DNA of 64,000 nt from Micrococcales bacterium (lineage in GTDB: Bacteria > Actinomycetota > Actinomycetes > Actinomycetales > Dermatophilaceae), in assembly GCA_021287075.1 (NCBI GenBank), contig JAJTBD010000005.1:1-64000 (forward strand), in the 5' to 3' direction. The notes under the pieces are model-generated. The model was not told where the DNA came from. It made no database searches and saw only the letters and a list, made by a program, of their open reading frames with translations. Below, in pieces: positions 32,885 through 40,846 of this stretch. Numbering within the stretch: the stretch's first letter is position 1; each line of letters begins with the position of its first letter. Both the position numbers and the translations under genes were made by a program.

Positions 32885-33166
32885 GTGGTGACCACGCACA
32901 CCCTCCTGAGCCGTCGCGCTCTCGGCGTCGCCGCCCTGCTCGCAGCCCTCCTCGCCCCGAGCGCGACCATGGTCGTCCTCGACGGCCAGAGCGCGTTCGC
33001 CGCAACGGTCAGCAAGGCCAAGAAGCCCTCGCCGACGACCAGCACCACCGCGACCGACACGCCCAGCGTCACGCGCACCCCCACCAAGCGGCCCACCATG
33101 CGCCCGACGATGCGCCCGACGATGGGCTACACCCCGACGGTCGGCTCGCCGACAGCGACCCACTAG
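32885..33166 (+). CDS. Small secreted Thr/Pro-rich protein
   Basis: The product has 93 residues. The GTG at 32885 follows AGGTGA. An RR-containing signal (LLSRRALGVAALLAALLAPS) precedes a predicted AxA cleavage (SAFAAT). The mature chain is a low-complexity Thr/Pro sequence with a three-fold RPTM repeat near the end (TKRPTMRPTMRPTM). Function unknown, possibly wall-associated. Confidence 0.6.
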   Translation: MVTTHTLLSRRALGVAALLAALLAPSATMVVLDGQSAFAATVSKAKKPSPTTSTTATDTPSVTRTPTKRPTMRPTMRPTMGYTPTVGSPTATH

Positions 33167-33173
33167 CGCCCAC

Positions 33174-33213
33174 GCAGGTATGCCGCGCTGGGCCCCCAGC
33201 GCGGCATACCTGC
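33174..33213. terminator. GTATGCCG-pair hairpin, 19-bp perfect stem
   Basis: GCAGGTATGCCGCGCTGGG (33174-33192) pairs perfectly with 33195-33213 across a 2-base loop. It lies between the convergent genes ending at 33166 and 33219. Confidence 0.75.
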
Positions 33214-33218
33214 TGGGG

Positions 33219-33987
33219 TCAACGGGCTCCGAAGCCTCCCTCGCGGATGCGCGCGAGGGCCCGCCCGTCCGCAAGCTCCCTGACGTCGGAGCGTGGGTCC
33301 AGGTAGTAGGACAGCAGCAGGCCGGTCAGCCGCGGGTCGGAGCGCAGCTCGCCCACGGGGTAGCGCCGACCCAGCTCACCCCGCGCCGTCAGGGTCAGCT
33401 GCCCGCCCGCGGGCGTCACCCCCGCGGCCACCAGTCGCTGCCACCCGACCTTGTCGGGGCCACGCAGGTGACCTTGCACCGTGACGCCCTCCGTGGTCAG
33501 GTCCACCCTGGTGGGGCGCCAGCGCCCCGTCAGCACCGTCGCCAGCCAGCCGAGCGAGGCCAGACCGACCGCGGCCACAGCAGACCACCACAGTGCCGAG
33601 GCCATGGGCACGGCGCCGGTGGCCAGCCCCCACACCGCCAGCGCTCCCGCCGCCGCGCCGACGACAGCAAAGAGTGCGTGACACCCAGGCCGCCCGGGAG
33701 CCGACGAGCTCGATCCCGTCTGAGTGCTGGCGGACCGTCAGATGGCCGGTGCGGGGCGGCACGTGTGGCGCGACCAGCATCCCGACGAGCAGACCAAGCA
33801 GCGCTGCGAACAGCACCGCCATCGTCGCCCACGGCAGGTCACCCTCCTCGACCGCCGACCAGGCCAGCCACGCGAGCAGGGGCAGCGGCAGGGCGAACAT
33901 GGCAGCCGGGGCGAGCGCTGCGGCGCGCGACCCACTCACGGGCTGATCGGGGACCGCCACCCGGAGGAGGGTGTTGTCGGCGCTCAT
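33219..33987 (-). pseudogene. Two-helix membrane protein broken by a +1 frameshift
   Basis: From ATG 33987 the frame encodes a helix pair (AALAPAAMFALPLPLLAWLA and MAVLFAALLGLLVGMLVAP), a strand region and GIELVGSRAAWVSR, then degenerates. One base out of register the sequence continues sensibly as ALFAVVGAAAGALAVWGLAT and a PH-like C-terminal part (VDLTTEGVTVQGHL) to the stop at 33219. The total length of 769 is one base more than a multiple of three, placing a single-base insertion near 33675-33685. Intact, it would be about 255 residues of unknown function. Confidence 0.65.
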
Positions 33988-34016
33988 CCGAAGACCTGCC
34001 TCGTGATGGGCGGAGG

Positions 34017-35024
34017 TCAGGTGGGGCGCTTCTTGGGGGCGCGGGCGTCGGTCTGGCCGGCGTCCCGAACGACCACGTCACCTAGGACCTCGTCGATCTT
34101 GGCGAGCAGGTCGGGCTCGAGCGTGACCCCCGAGGCCGCGACGTTGTCGTCGAGCTGCTCCGGACGGGAGGCGCCCACGAGTGCGGCGGCGACGTTCGGG
34201 TTCTGCAGCACCCAGGCGACCGCGAGCTGCGGCATCGTCAGGCCGGCCTCCTCCGCGAGGGGCTTCAGGCCCTGGACCGCGGTGAGGACCGGCTCGGTCA
34301 TGAAGTCGCCCATGTTGCCGCCGGCGTCCTTGTCGGCCCCGCGGCTGCCCTCGGGCGCGCCCTCCCCGGGGAGGTACTTGCCGGACAGCACGCCCTGGGC
34401 CATCGGGCTCCACACGATCTGGCTGATGCCGAGCTCCTCGCAGGCCGGGACGACCTCGGGCTCGATGACGCGCCAGAGCATGGAGTACTGCGGCTGGCTC
34501 GAGATCAACTGCACGCCAAGGTCTTTGGCCATCGCGTGCCCCTGACGGATCTGGTCGGCCGTCCACTCCGAGACGCCGATGTAGAGGGCCTTGCCCTGCC
34601 GCACGACGTCGGCGAAGGCCTGCATCGTCTCCTCCAGCGGCGTCTCCACGTCGAAGCGGTGCGCCTGGTAGAGGTCGACGTAGTCGGTCTGGAGCCGCTG
34701 GAGCGACCCGTTGATCGACTCCATGATGTGCTTGCGCGACAGGCCCGAGTCGTTGGGGCCGCCGGGACCGGTCGGCCAGTAGACCTTGGTGAAGATCTCG
34801 ATCGACTCGCGCCGCTCGTCCTTCAAGGCCTCGCCGAGGACCGTCTCGGCCTTGGTGTTGGCATAGACGTCGGCGGTGTCGAAGGTGGTGATCCCGAGGT
34901 CGAGCGCCCTGCGTACGCACTGCGTGGCGACGTCGTTCTCGACCTGGGAGCCGTGGGTGATCCAGTTGCCGTAGGTGATCTCGGAGATCTTCAGTCCGCT
35001 GTTGCCGAGGTATCGGAATTCCAT
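34017..35024 (-). CDS. Aldo/keto reductase (KchB-like)
   Basis: The product has 335 residues. The ATG at 35024 (MEFRYLGNSGLKISEI) is the family start. Catalytic tetrad: Asp and Tyr in TTFDTADVYAN, Lys in IEIFTKVYWP, His in LYQAHRFD. C-terminal cofactor-binding blocks are IVWSPMAQGVLSGKYLPG and GASRPEQLDDN. The sequence is close to the beta-subunit/YghZ group of NADPH aldehyde reductases. Probably cytosolic carbonyl detoxification. Confidence 0.9.
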   Translation of the reverse strand: MEFRYLGNSGLKISEITYGNWITHGSQVENDVATQCVRRALDLGITTFDTADVYANTKAETVLGEALKDERRESIEIFTKVYWPTGPGGPNDSGLSRKHIMESINGSLQRLQTDYVDLYQAHRFDVETPLEETMQAFADVVRQGKALYIGVSEWTADQIRQGHAMAKDLGVQLISSQPQYSMLWRVIEPEVVPACEELGISQIVWSPMAQGVLSGKYLPGEGAPEGSRGADKDAGGNMGDFMTEPVLTAVQGLKPLAEEAGLTMPQLAVAWVLQNPNVAAALVGASRPEQLDDNVAASGVTLEPDLLAKIDEVLGDVVVRDAGQTDARAPKKRPT

Positions 35025-35033
35025 CCCTGCACC

Positions 35034-35080
35034 GTATGCCGCGCGGCGCAGTCCGCGCGAACGGTGCGCCCGCGGCATAC
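35034..35080. repeat. GTATGCCG pair between divergent genes
   Basis: GTATGCCGCG (35034-35043) and CGCGGCATAC (35071-35080) flank a 27-base interior. A degenerate GCCACTTGGCGAGTT copy follows at 35101-35115. The pair sits 10 bp upstream of the aldo/keto reductase start. Confidence 0.65.
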
Positions 35081-35233
35081 CCCTTGGGGGCACCTCTCAA
35101 GCCACTTGGCGAGTTGCGCGCCTCCGTGGAACGGCTCCGGCCCCTCCTGGACACCTTGGCCGGCATCGCGCATGGACAGGCCCGGGGGTGCCGGGGGCCC
35201 CCGTAATCCCACGGGTTCTGCGACGCTGGCGGC

Positions 35234-35722
35234 ATGAGCTATCCCGCGCAGATCTATTCGGGGGAGTCGGGGGAGGCCACCGCGTGGCGGGTGCCGGCCG
35301 ACTCGGCTCCCGATGTCGTCTATCGGCGCACCGGCAACCGCGTGCGCTATCTGGCCCGCGGCACGGACACGACCGGGACCTACGGGCTCTGCCACTGGCA
35401 TTTCGCCGGGCCGCCGACCGGTCCGGGGCCGCACTTCCACCGCACGATGACCGAGTCCTTCTATGTGCTCAGCGGCATCGTGACCATCTATGACGGGCGC
35501 GACTGGGTGCGCTGCTGGCCGGGGGACTTCGTGCACGTGCCGGCCGGGGGCATGCACGGCTTCCGCAACGAGGACGGGCCGGCCGAGATGCTCCTGCACT
35601 TCGCGCCGGGCGCGCCGCGTGAGGCCTATTTCGAGCGGCTCGCCCGCGGCATCGAGGACATGACGCCCGGTGAGCGTGACGACTTCATGCGCGCCCACGA
35701 CAACGTCGAGCCACCCGACTGA
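35234..35722 (+). CDS. Cupin-domain protein
   Basis: The product has 162 residues. The conserved two-motif cupin barrel has metal ligands in GPHFHRTMTESFYVLSG (His, His, Glu) and a His in VPAGGMHGF. The ligand pattern is complete, so it should bind a divalent metal. A C-terminal helix follows (RGIEDMTPGERDDFM). Family members include dioxygenases and sugar isomerases; the substrate is undefined. Confidence 0.85.
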   Translation: MSYPAQIYSGESGEATAWRVPADSAPDVVYRRTGNRVRYLARGTDTTGTYGLCHWHFAGPPTGPGPHFHRTMTESFYVLSGIVTIYDGRDWVRCWPGDFVHVPAGGMHGFRNEDGPAEMLLHFAPGAPREAYFERLARGIEDMTPGERDDFMRAHDNVEPPD

Positions 35723-35778
35723 GTGGGCGGCTGGCAATATCGACTATCACCCCAGGCCGATTGGGTGGCATGCCGTGC

Positions 35779-37249
35779 TCAGCCGGCGTCCTCGGACCCT
35801 GAGGTGGTCGTCGATGTGCTCGCATGCGGCCGGGGACGTGCGCGGCGCCCCGAGCGGCGACGCAGGGATGCCGCGCCGGCCAGTCCCAGCCCGACGAGCA
35901 GGATCTCGCGCCACCAGAAGGCGACGAGGTTGGTCGAGGTGCCGAAGAGGTTCAACCGCGGGCCGTTGACCAGGGCGTCGTCGGCGAGGTTGATGCAGGC
36001 GAGGTTCGGGCCGCCGCGGGTCACGAGCAGGGTGCGCCCGGGGACGGACATCGTGACGCCGTCCGGGCGGGTCTGGGCGATGGTGCCGGTGCGCAGCTTG
36101 CTGGGGCCACCCGCGCCGTCGAGGAGCGTCAGCGGGGTCTGCCCGGCGAGCTGCGGAGGGCAGACCGGTCGGCGGACGCCTGCCAGACGCCGGGTTTCGT
36201 GGGGTCAAGCGGTGCCGGCGCCTTCGGCGCAGGGGCGCCCGACCCTGTGGTGAGATCGACGATCCACGTGTCAACGTGCGCCGGTGGGCCCTCGGCGCGC
36301 CCCGATGTCACCCGCGCCCAGCGTGGGTCGCTGCCGACGGCCGCGGTGTACTGGCTGGTCTGGCCGGCGCGCAAGGGAGTGGGCAACGGCAGGCCACCGA
36401 CCTCGAGACATTGCCAATGCGGACGTCGATGGTGCGCAGAGTCGTCGAGATCTCCGTGTCGGCGTCGGTGGTCAGAGCCTTGTAGTGGGCGACGACCAGA
36501 TGACTGGCGTCAGCCCAGCCGGCGAGGTGCTCGTACTCGCCCTCTGTGGCTGCAAGACGGCGAAAGACGAGTGATCCGTCGGTGCTGACGACGGCGATGC
36601 CGGCGTCGAATCCGGCGGTGACGACGGGGACTGCCAGGTGGCGTCCATCGGGAGACCACCGGATCGGCATCTGTCCCGACTGGCCGTACTTCGTTGACGT
36701 CGTGTCGCCAGTGCCGTCGCTGGCGCCGATGCCGATGTCCCGGATGGGTACGACCTTGCCTGTCACGAGATCGCGCAGTTCATAGCTCTCGCCGTTCATC
36801 CAGGCCAGCCAGCGCCCGTCGGGCGACAGGGCCGGGAAGACATCCCGGTTCTGCCTCGGCAGCCCATAGCGCCGTCCGGCCTCGTCGAAGACGAAGGTGG
36901 AGAGGGTGGAGTCGGCCTGCAAGGCGCCCCAGCCGGCCATGGGCCCCGGGCTGTCGGGAAGGCCCCGCACCCAGATCTGCGGGTCGAGCCGCTGCGGATA
37001 TTTCAGCGAAGACCGTTGCACCCCAGTCTGATTGGTCTCGGCGGGCGGGGCCGCACTCCCGAAGCCCAGCAGCGGCCACACGAGGGCGGCGACGAGCAGC
37101 AGCACCGCCACGCTCGACAGGCCGGTGAGCACCTGCCCACGGCGACGGGCACGACGGCCGCGGGACCACGCGGCATACGCCTGCTCGTCGGTCACCGGCT
37201 CGGACGAGACCCGCTCTGCCACCTCGCTCATCAGCTCATCGAGCCTCAT
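35779..37249 (-). pseudogene. Anti-sigma-type membrane protein with two -1 frameshifts
   Basis: ATG 37249 follows GGAGGTGCGC and overlaps the sigma stop (ATGA). The frame gives a cytoplasmic N-terminus (MRLDELMSEVAERVSSE), one transmembrane helix (VLTGLSSVAVLLLVAALVWP) and a beta-propeller-like exterior (FPALSPDGRWLAWMNG, IRWSPDGRHLAVPV). It then loses register near 36400-36430, resuming as LPLPTPLRAGQTSQYTAAVG, and again near 36150-36170, resuming as LAGQTPLTLLDGAGGPSKL. It ends after a second membrane helix (LVAFWWREILLVGLGLAG). Each step needs one missing base. Confidence 0.7.
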
Positions 37250-37697
37250 CGCGCACCTCCTGCCGGCTCCACGAGCCCCGGGGCGCTCTCGCGCAGGCGG
37301 GCCAGCGCCTTGCGCGTGCTGGTCTTGACCGTGCTCACCGAGATGCCCAGGACATCGGCCACCTGGCTCTCGGGCAGGTCCTCGTAGTAGCGCAGCACGA
37401 GCAGCGCGCGTTGCCGGGGGGCCAGGGTCGCGAGCGCGCGCTGGAGGGTGACCCGCACGTCGGCGCCCGCCGCTGCCGCCACCGGTGCTCGTCGACGACG
37501 CGGGAGTAGAGCACGGTCCGCGCATAGGCCTGCGGCGCGGCATACGCGCGCTCCCAGTGCTGGGCGACCCGCAGGAGGGTCTCCTGCACCAGATCCTCCG
37601 CGCGTCCCCTGTCACCGCACAGGAGGTATGCCGCGCGCCGCAGCGTCGGGCTGAACGCCCGCGCGAACTGCGTGAACTCGTCGGCTCCCGATGGCAT
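37246..37697 (-). pseudogene. ECF/SigE-like sigma factor with a -1 frameshift
   Basis: The ATG at 37697 has GGAGGTG 7 bases upstream. Region 2 is intact (RRAAYLLCGDRGRAEDLVQE), then the frame is lost in GC-rich codons near 37480-37500. Region 4 resumes one base out of phase as LQRALATLAPRQRALLVLRY and VADVLGISVSTVKTSTRKAL. Intact, it would be about 153 residues and would direct transcription under control of the downstream membrane protein. Confidence 0.75.
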
Positions 37698-37794
37698 CGC
37701 GACCACCTCCCCACCCCTGGATACGTCTGGAGGCTAGGGCGTGGGTGCCTTCGCCGCGCGGCATATGCGTGGATGGCCATGGCACGATGGCCGG

Positions 37795-38730
37795 GTGAGT
37801 GAGCGTCCGGTGCAGGTGCCGTCCCCCGAACGGGCCGAGCGGCCGCGCGTCGCGCTCGCCCTCGGGGCGGGGGGAGCGCGCGGCTATACGCATATCGGTG
37901 TGATGCAGGTGCTCCAGGAGCGCGGCTACGAGGTCGCCGCCATTGCAGGCACGTCCATGGGCGCCCTCGTCGGCGGCATCGCCGCCGCAGGCGAGATCGA
38001 GCAGTTCACCGAGTGGGCGTGCGGGCTGACCCAGATGGACGTCGTGCGGCTGCTCGACCCGGCCCTCGCGGAGGCCGGGGCGCTTCGCGGCGTGCGCGTC
38101 TTCACGGCACTGTCCGAGCTGCTCGGCGACCGGATGATCGAGGACCTGCCGGTCCCGTTCACCGCTGTGGCCGCCGATCTGTATGCGCGCCGGGAGGTGT
38201 GGTTCCAGTCGGGCCCGCTCGACGAAGCCATCAGGGCGTCGGTCGCGATCCCGTCGGTGATCACGCCCGTGATGCACGAGGGCCGCACGCTCGTCGACGG
38301 CGGGGTGCTCAACCCCGTGCCGATCGAGCCCCTGAGCGCCACCCCCTGCGACCTGACCGTCGCGGTGTCGCTGAGCGGTTCCTCGCCGCAGCAGCCCCAG
38401 ACGCCGACCCACGAGGCCGCCCACACCGAGGAGCGCATGCGGGCCGCCGACCGGGTGCGCGCGAGCGCTGCCGCGATGGCCTCCTCCATCCGGGAGAGCC
38501 TGACCCCCACTGCGCCGCAGGCAGTGATGCGCTCGCTCGAGCAGACGACCCGGGCCCTCGACACCATGGGCGATGTCATCGCGCGCTACCGACTCGCCGG
38601 GCGACCGCCGGACGTGCTGATCACGATCCCGTCCGACGCCGCCCGGACCTTCGACTTCCACCGCGCCGCCGAGCTGATCGACCTCGGCCGCCGGCTCACC
38701 GAGGTCGAGCTCGACCGCGCGGGACGCTGA
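37795..38730 (+). CDS. Patatin-like phospholipase (RssA/YchK-like)
   Basis: The product has 311 residues. GTG 37795 starts VSERPVQVPSPERAERPRVA. The oxyanion Gly-rich loop ALGAGGARGYTHIGV, the nucleophile elbow GTSMGALVGG and the Asp in VDGGVLNPVP make a complete Ser-Asp dyad. A C-terminal helical extension follows (about 60 residues). It hydrolyses membrane phospholipids or acyl esters in the cytoplasm. It lies divergent from the broken sigma operon. Confidence 0.9.
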   Translation: MSERPVQVPSPERAERPRVALALGAGGARGYTHIGVMQVLQERGYEVAAIAGTSMGALVGGIAAAGEIEQFTEWACGLTQMDVVRLLDPALAEAGALRGVRVFTALSELLGDRMIEDLPVPFTAVAADLYARREVWFQSGPLDEAIRASVAIPSVITPVMHEGRTLVDGGVLNPVPIEPLSATPCDLTVAVSLSGSSPQQPQTPTHEAAHTEERMRAADRVRASAAAMASSIRESLTPTAPQAVMRSLEQTTRALDTMGDVIARYRLAGRPPDVLITIPSDAARTFDFHRAAELIDLGRRLTEVELDRAGR

Positions 38731-38773
38731 GCCCCGGGGCGACACTGCCCAGGTGGGCGAGCGCGCCCCGGTG

Positions 38774-38887
38774 CGGAACTCGCCACTTGGCTCAGCGGGA
38801 GTGGGGCGGAACTCGCCAGTTGGCGTGATCGGGGTGGGGGTGCGCAGAGGTGAGGTATGCCGCCGGCCCAGCTGCGCGGCATACCTC
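38774..38887. repeat. Intergenic repeats after the patatin gene
   Basis: Two GGAACTCGCCA(C/G)TTGGC copies lie at 38774-38790 and 38810-38826. They are followed by a GTATGCCG pair (38852-38863 with 38876-38887, 12-bp arms). An upstream GCCCAGGTGGGC variant sits at 38748. Confidence 0.6.
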
Positions 38888-38921
38888 CCGCTTGTGGCCG
38901 GACTCTGGAAGAGTCGGTGAC

Positions 38922-40376
38922 ATGACGCAGCGAACTGTCACGCTCACGTTCCTCGGCGCCTCGGGCACGGTCACCGGCTCGAAGTACCTGCTCACCGTCG
39001 GTGATCGGCGCATCCTGGTGGACGCGGGGATGTTCCAGGGGGAGAAGTCCTGGCGGGAGAAGAACTGGGAGCCCTTCCCGGTGGACCCCTCGACGATCAC
39101 CGACCTGCTGCTCACGCACGCGCACACCGACCACATCGGCTATCTGCCGGCGCTGGTACGGCGCGGTTTCCGCGGGCCGATCTGGACGGCCGAGGGCTCG
39201 ATCCGCCTCGGCGAGATCGTCCTGCGTGACGCGGGCAAGCTCCAGGAGCAGGCGACCGAGGAGGCCAAGCGCGGCGGCTACTCCAAGCACGCCAACCCCG
39301 AGCCGCTCTTTGACATGAGCGACGTCGAGCAGACGCTGCCGCTCTTCCGCGCCGTCGAGTTCGACGAGGACCTCGACCTCGGCGACGGGATCGTCGCGCG
39401 CTATGTGCGCTCCGGGCACATCCTCGCCTCGGCCTCGATCCACGTGCGCACGCCCGAGACGTCCGTCCTCTTCTCCGGCGACGTCGGCCGCCACGACCAC
39501 CCGATCCTCAAGCCGCGCGACACCCCGCCCGGCGCCAATGTCGTGGTGATGGAGTCGACCTACGGCGACCGCGAGCACCCCGAGCCCGACGTGCCCCACC
39601 AGGACTTTGCCGAGGCGATCAACCGCACGATCAAGCGCGGCGGCACCGTCGTCGTCCCGGCGTTCGCGATCGACCGCACCGAGACGATCCTCCAGGCGCT
39701 GGTGGCGATGCACCGCGAGGGGCGCATCCCCGACGTGCCCGTCGTGGTCGACGGGCCGATGGCGCTCGCCGCGATGGACGTCTACCGCTCGATGCCCGAC
39801 GAGCTCAAGGACGGCGTGACCGTCGAGGACTTCACCGACCTGCCGCAGCTGACCGAGACACGCACCGGCCCCGAGTCCAAGGCGCTCAACCGCCGCACCG
39901 ACCCGATGATCATCATCAGCAGCTCCGGCATGGCCGAGGGCGGGCGCGTCCTGCACCACCTCTCGCGCACCCTGCCCAATGGCCGCAATACCGTTGTGCT
40001 GACTGGCTTCCAGGCCGAGGGCACGCGTGGCCGCGCACTCGAGGAAGGCGCCCGCGACGTCAAGATCAACGGCCGCTACACCCGCGTGCGCGCCGAGATC
40101 GTGCGCGACCGTGAGTTCTCCGTGCACGGCGACGCCTCCGACCTCATGGACTGGGTCACCTCGCTCGACCCCAAGCCCCAGACGGTCTATGTCGTCCACG
40201 GCGAGGCCCAGGTCGCGACCCACTTCGCCGACCGCATCGAGGACGAGCTCGACATCCAGACCGTCACCCCGCGCTATGGCGAGGTCGTCAGCCTCGTCCC
40301 CGGCGCCGAGGACCCCGAGGACCTCGACGTCGAGCAGCCAGCCCCCGCCGACCCAGGCTCCGAGCCCAAGGACTGA
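38922..40376 (+). CDS. MBL-fold/beta-CASP hydrolase, probable RNase
   Basis: The product has 484 residues. Metallo-beta-lactamase motifs: LLTHAHTDHIGYLP (HxHxDH), SGHILASASI and LFSGDVGRHDHP. The beta-CASP part includes VVPAFAIDRTET and SSSGMAEGGRVLHHL, plus VYVVHGEAQ near the end. The CPSF73/YSH1-like group cleaves RNA. There is no N-terminal KH domain, so the closest parallel is bacterial RNase-type CPSF homologues. A long acidic C-terminal tail follows. Confidence 0.9.
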   Translation: MTQRTVTLTFLGASGTVTGSKYLLTVGDRRILVDAGMFQGEKSWREKNWEPFPVDPSTITDLLLTHAHTDHIGYLPALVRRGFRGPIWTAEGSIRLGEIVLRDAGKLQEQATEEAKRGGYSKHANPEPLFDMSDVEQTLPLFRAVEFDEDLDLGDGIVARYVRSGHILASASIHVRTPETSVLFSGDVGRHDHPILKPRDTPPGANVVVMESTYGDREHPEPDVPHQDFAEAINRTIKRGGTVVVPAFAIDRTETILQALVAMHREGRIPDVPVVVDGPMALAAMDVYRSMPDELKDGVTVEDFTDLPQLTETRTGPESKALNRRTDPMIIISSSGMAEGGRVLHHLSRTLPNGRNTVVLTGFQAEGTRGRALEEGARDVKINGRYTRVRAEIVRDREFSVHGDASDLMDWVTSLDPKPQTVYVVHGEAQVATHFADRIEDELDIQTVTPRYGEVVSLVPGAEDPEDLDVEQPAPADPGSEPKD

Positions 40377-40393
40377 CCCCCCACCCCCCCTTA

Positions 40394-40443
40394 TTAAGCC
40401 AATTGGCGAGTTCCGCACCGCGCGGAACTCGCCAATTGGCTTA
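40394..40443. repeat. Perfect GCCAATTGGCGAGTTCC inverted repeat
   Basis: TTAAGCCAATTGGCGAGTTC and its complement face each other around GCACCGC, giving a stem of about 22 bp after the beta-CASP gene. A near-identical copy occurs at 49060-49105 and shortened ones at 30530, 35101 and 38774. It is a terminator-like element. Confidence 0.7.
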
Positions 40444-40452
40444 ATGGGGGGA

Positions 40453-40610
40453 GGTCGGCGGGGGGCGATTTCGCCCAAGTGGGCGAAAGCGCCCCGGGGC
40501 TGTGGGTCCGGCGGTGGGGCGTTCTTGCCCAAGTGGGCTAAAGCGCCCCGGGGTCGCGGGTCCGGCGGTGGGGCGTTTTCGCCCAAGTGGGCTAAAGCGC
40601 CCCGGGGCGC
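40453..40610. repeat. 54-bp tandem repeat with GCCCAAGTGGGC cores
   Basis: GCCCAAGTGGGC(G/T)AAAGCGCCCC begins at 40473, 40527 and 40581, an exact 54-base period, with spacers GGTCCGGCGGTGGGGCGTT. The palindromic core matches single copies at 38748, 45030 and 63863. It lies between the beta-CASP hydrolase and the DEAD helicase. Confidence 0.75.
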
Positions 40611-40762
40611 CACTCGCGCGGCTGGTGTGCGCTTGTGTGAGGGGGGCGGATTCGCGGCGGGCACGGCATACCCCGTAGGCTGGTGAGTGCAGCCCGACCC
40701 GTTCTGCATCGGGCTGCGTCTCTTTTTGCAAGTCGATGCCACTGCGCCGCGACGCCCTCACC

Positions 40763-40846
40763 ATGACGGTGAACACCCCTCGCGCCGGGCAGAACCGATC
40801 GCATCGCACCCCCCCTTTGGGAGCACCACATCTCTGTGTCCACTGA
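40763..40846 (+). promoter_or_regulatory. Candidate leader ORF before the DEAD helicase
   Basis: ATG at 40763 opens 27 codons (MTVNTPRAGQNRSHRTPPL, then GAPHLCVH). Its TGA lies inside the first codons of the helicase gene (11-bp overlap). A T-rich segment (TCTCTTTTTGCAAG, 40720-40733) precedes it. Together 40684-40835 looks like a regulated leader, for example cold-responsive; this is inference. Confidence 0.35.

Noticed and set aside
40453..40610. CRISPR array
   Set aside because: The spacers are themselves repeated, there are only three units and no cas genes are present.
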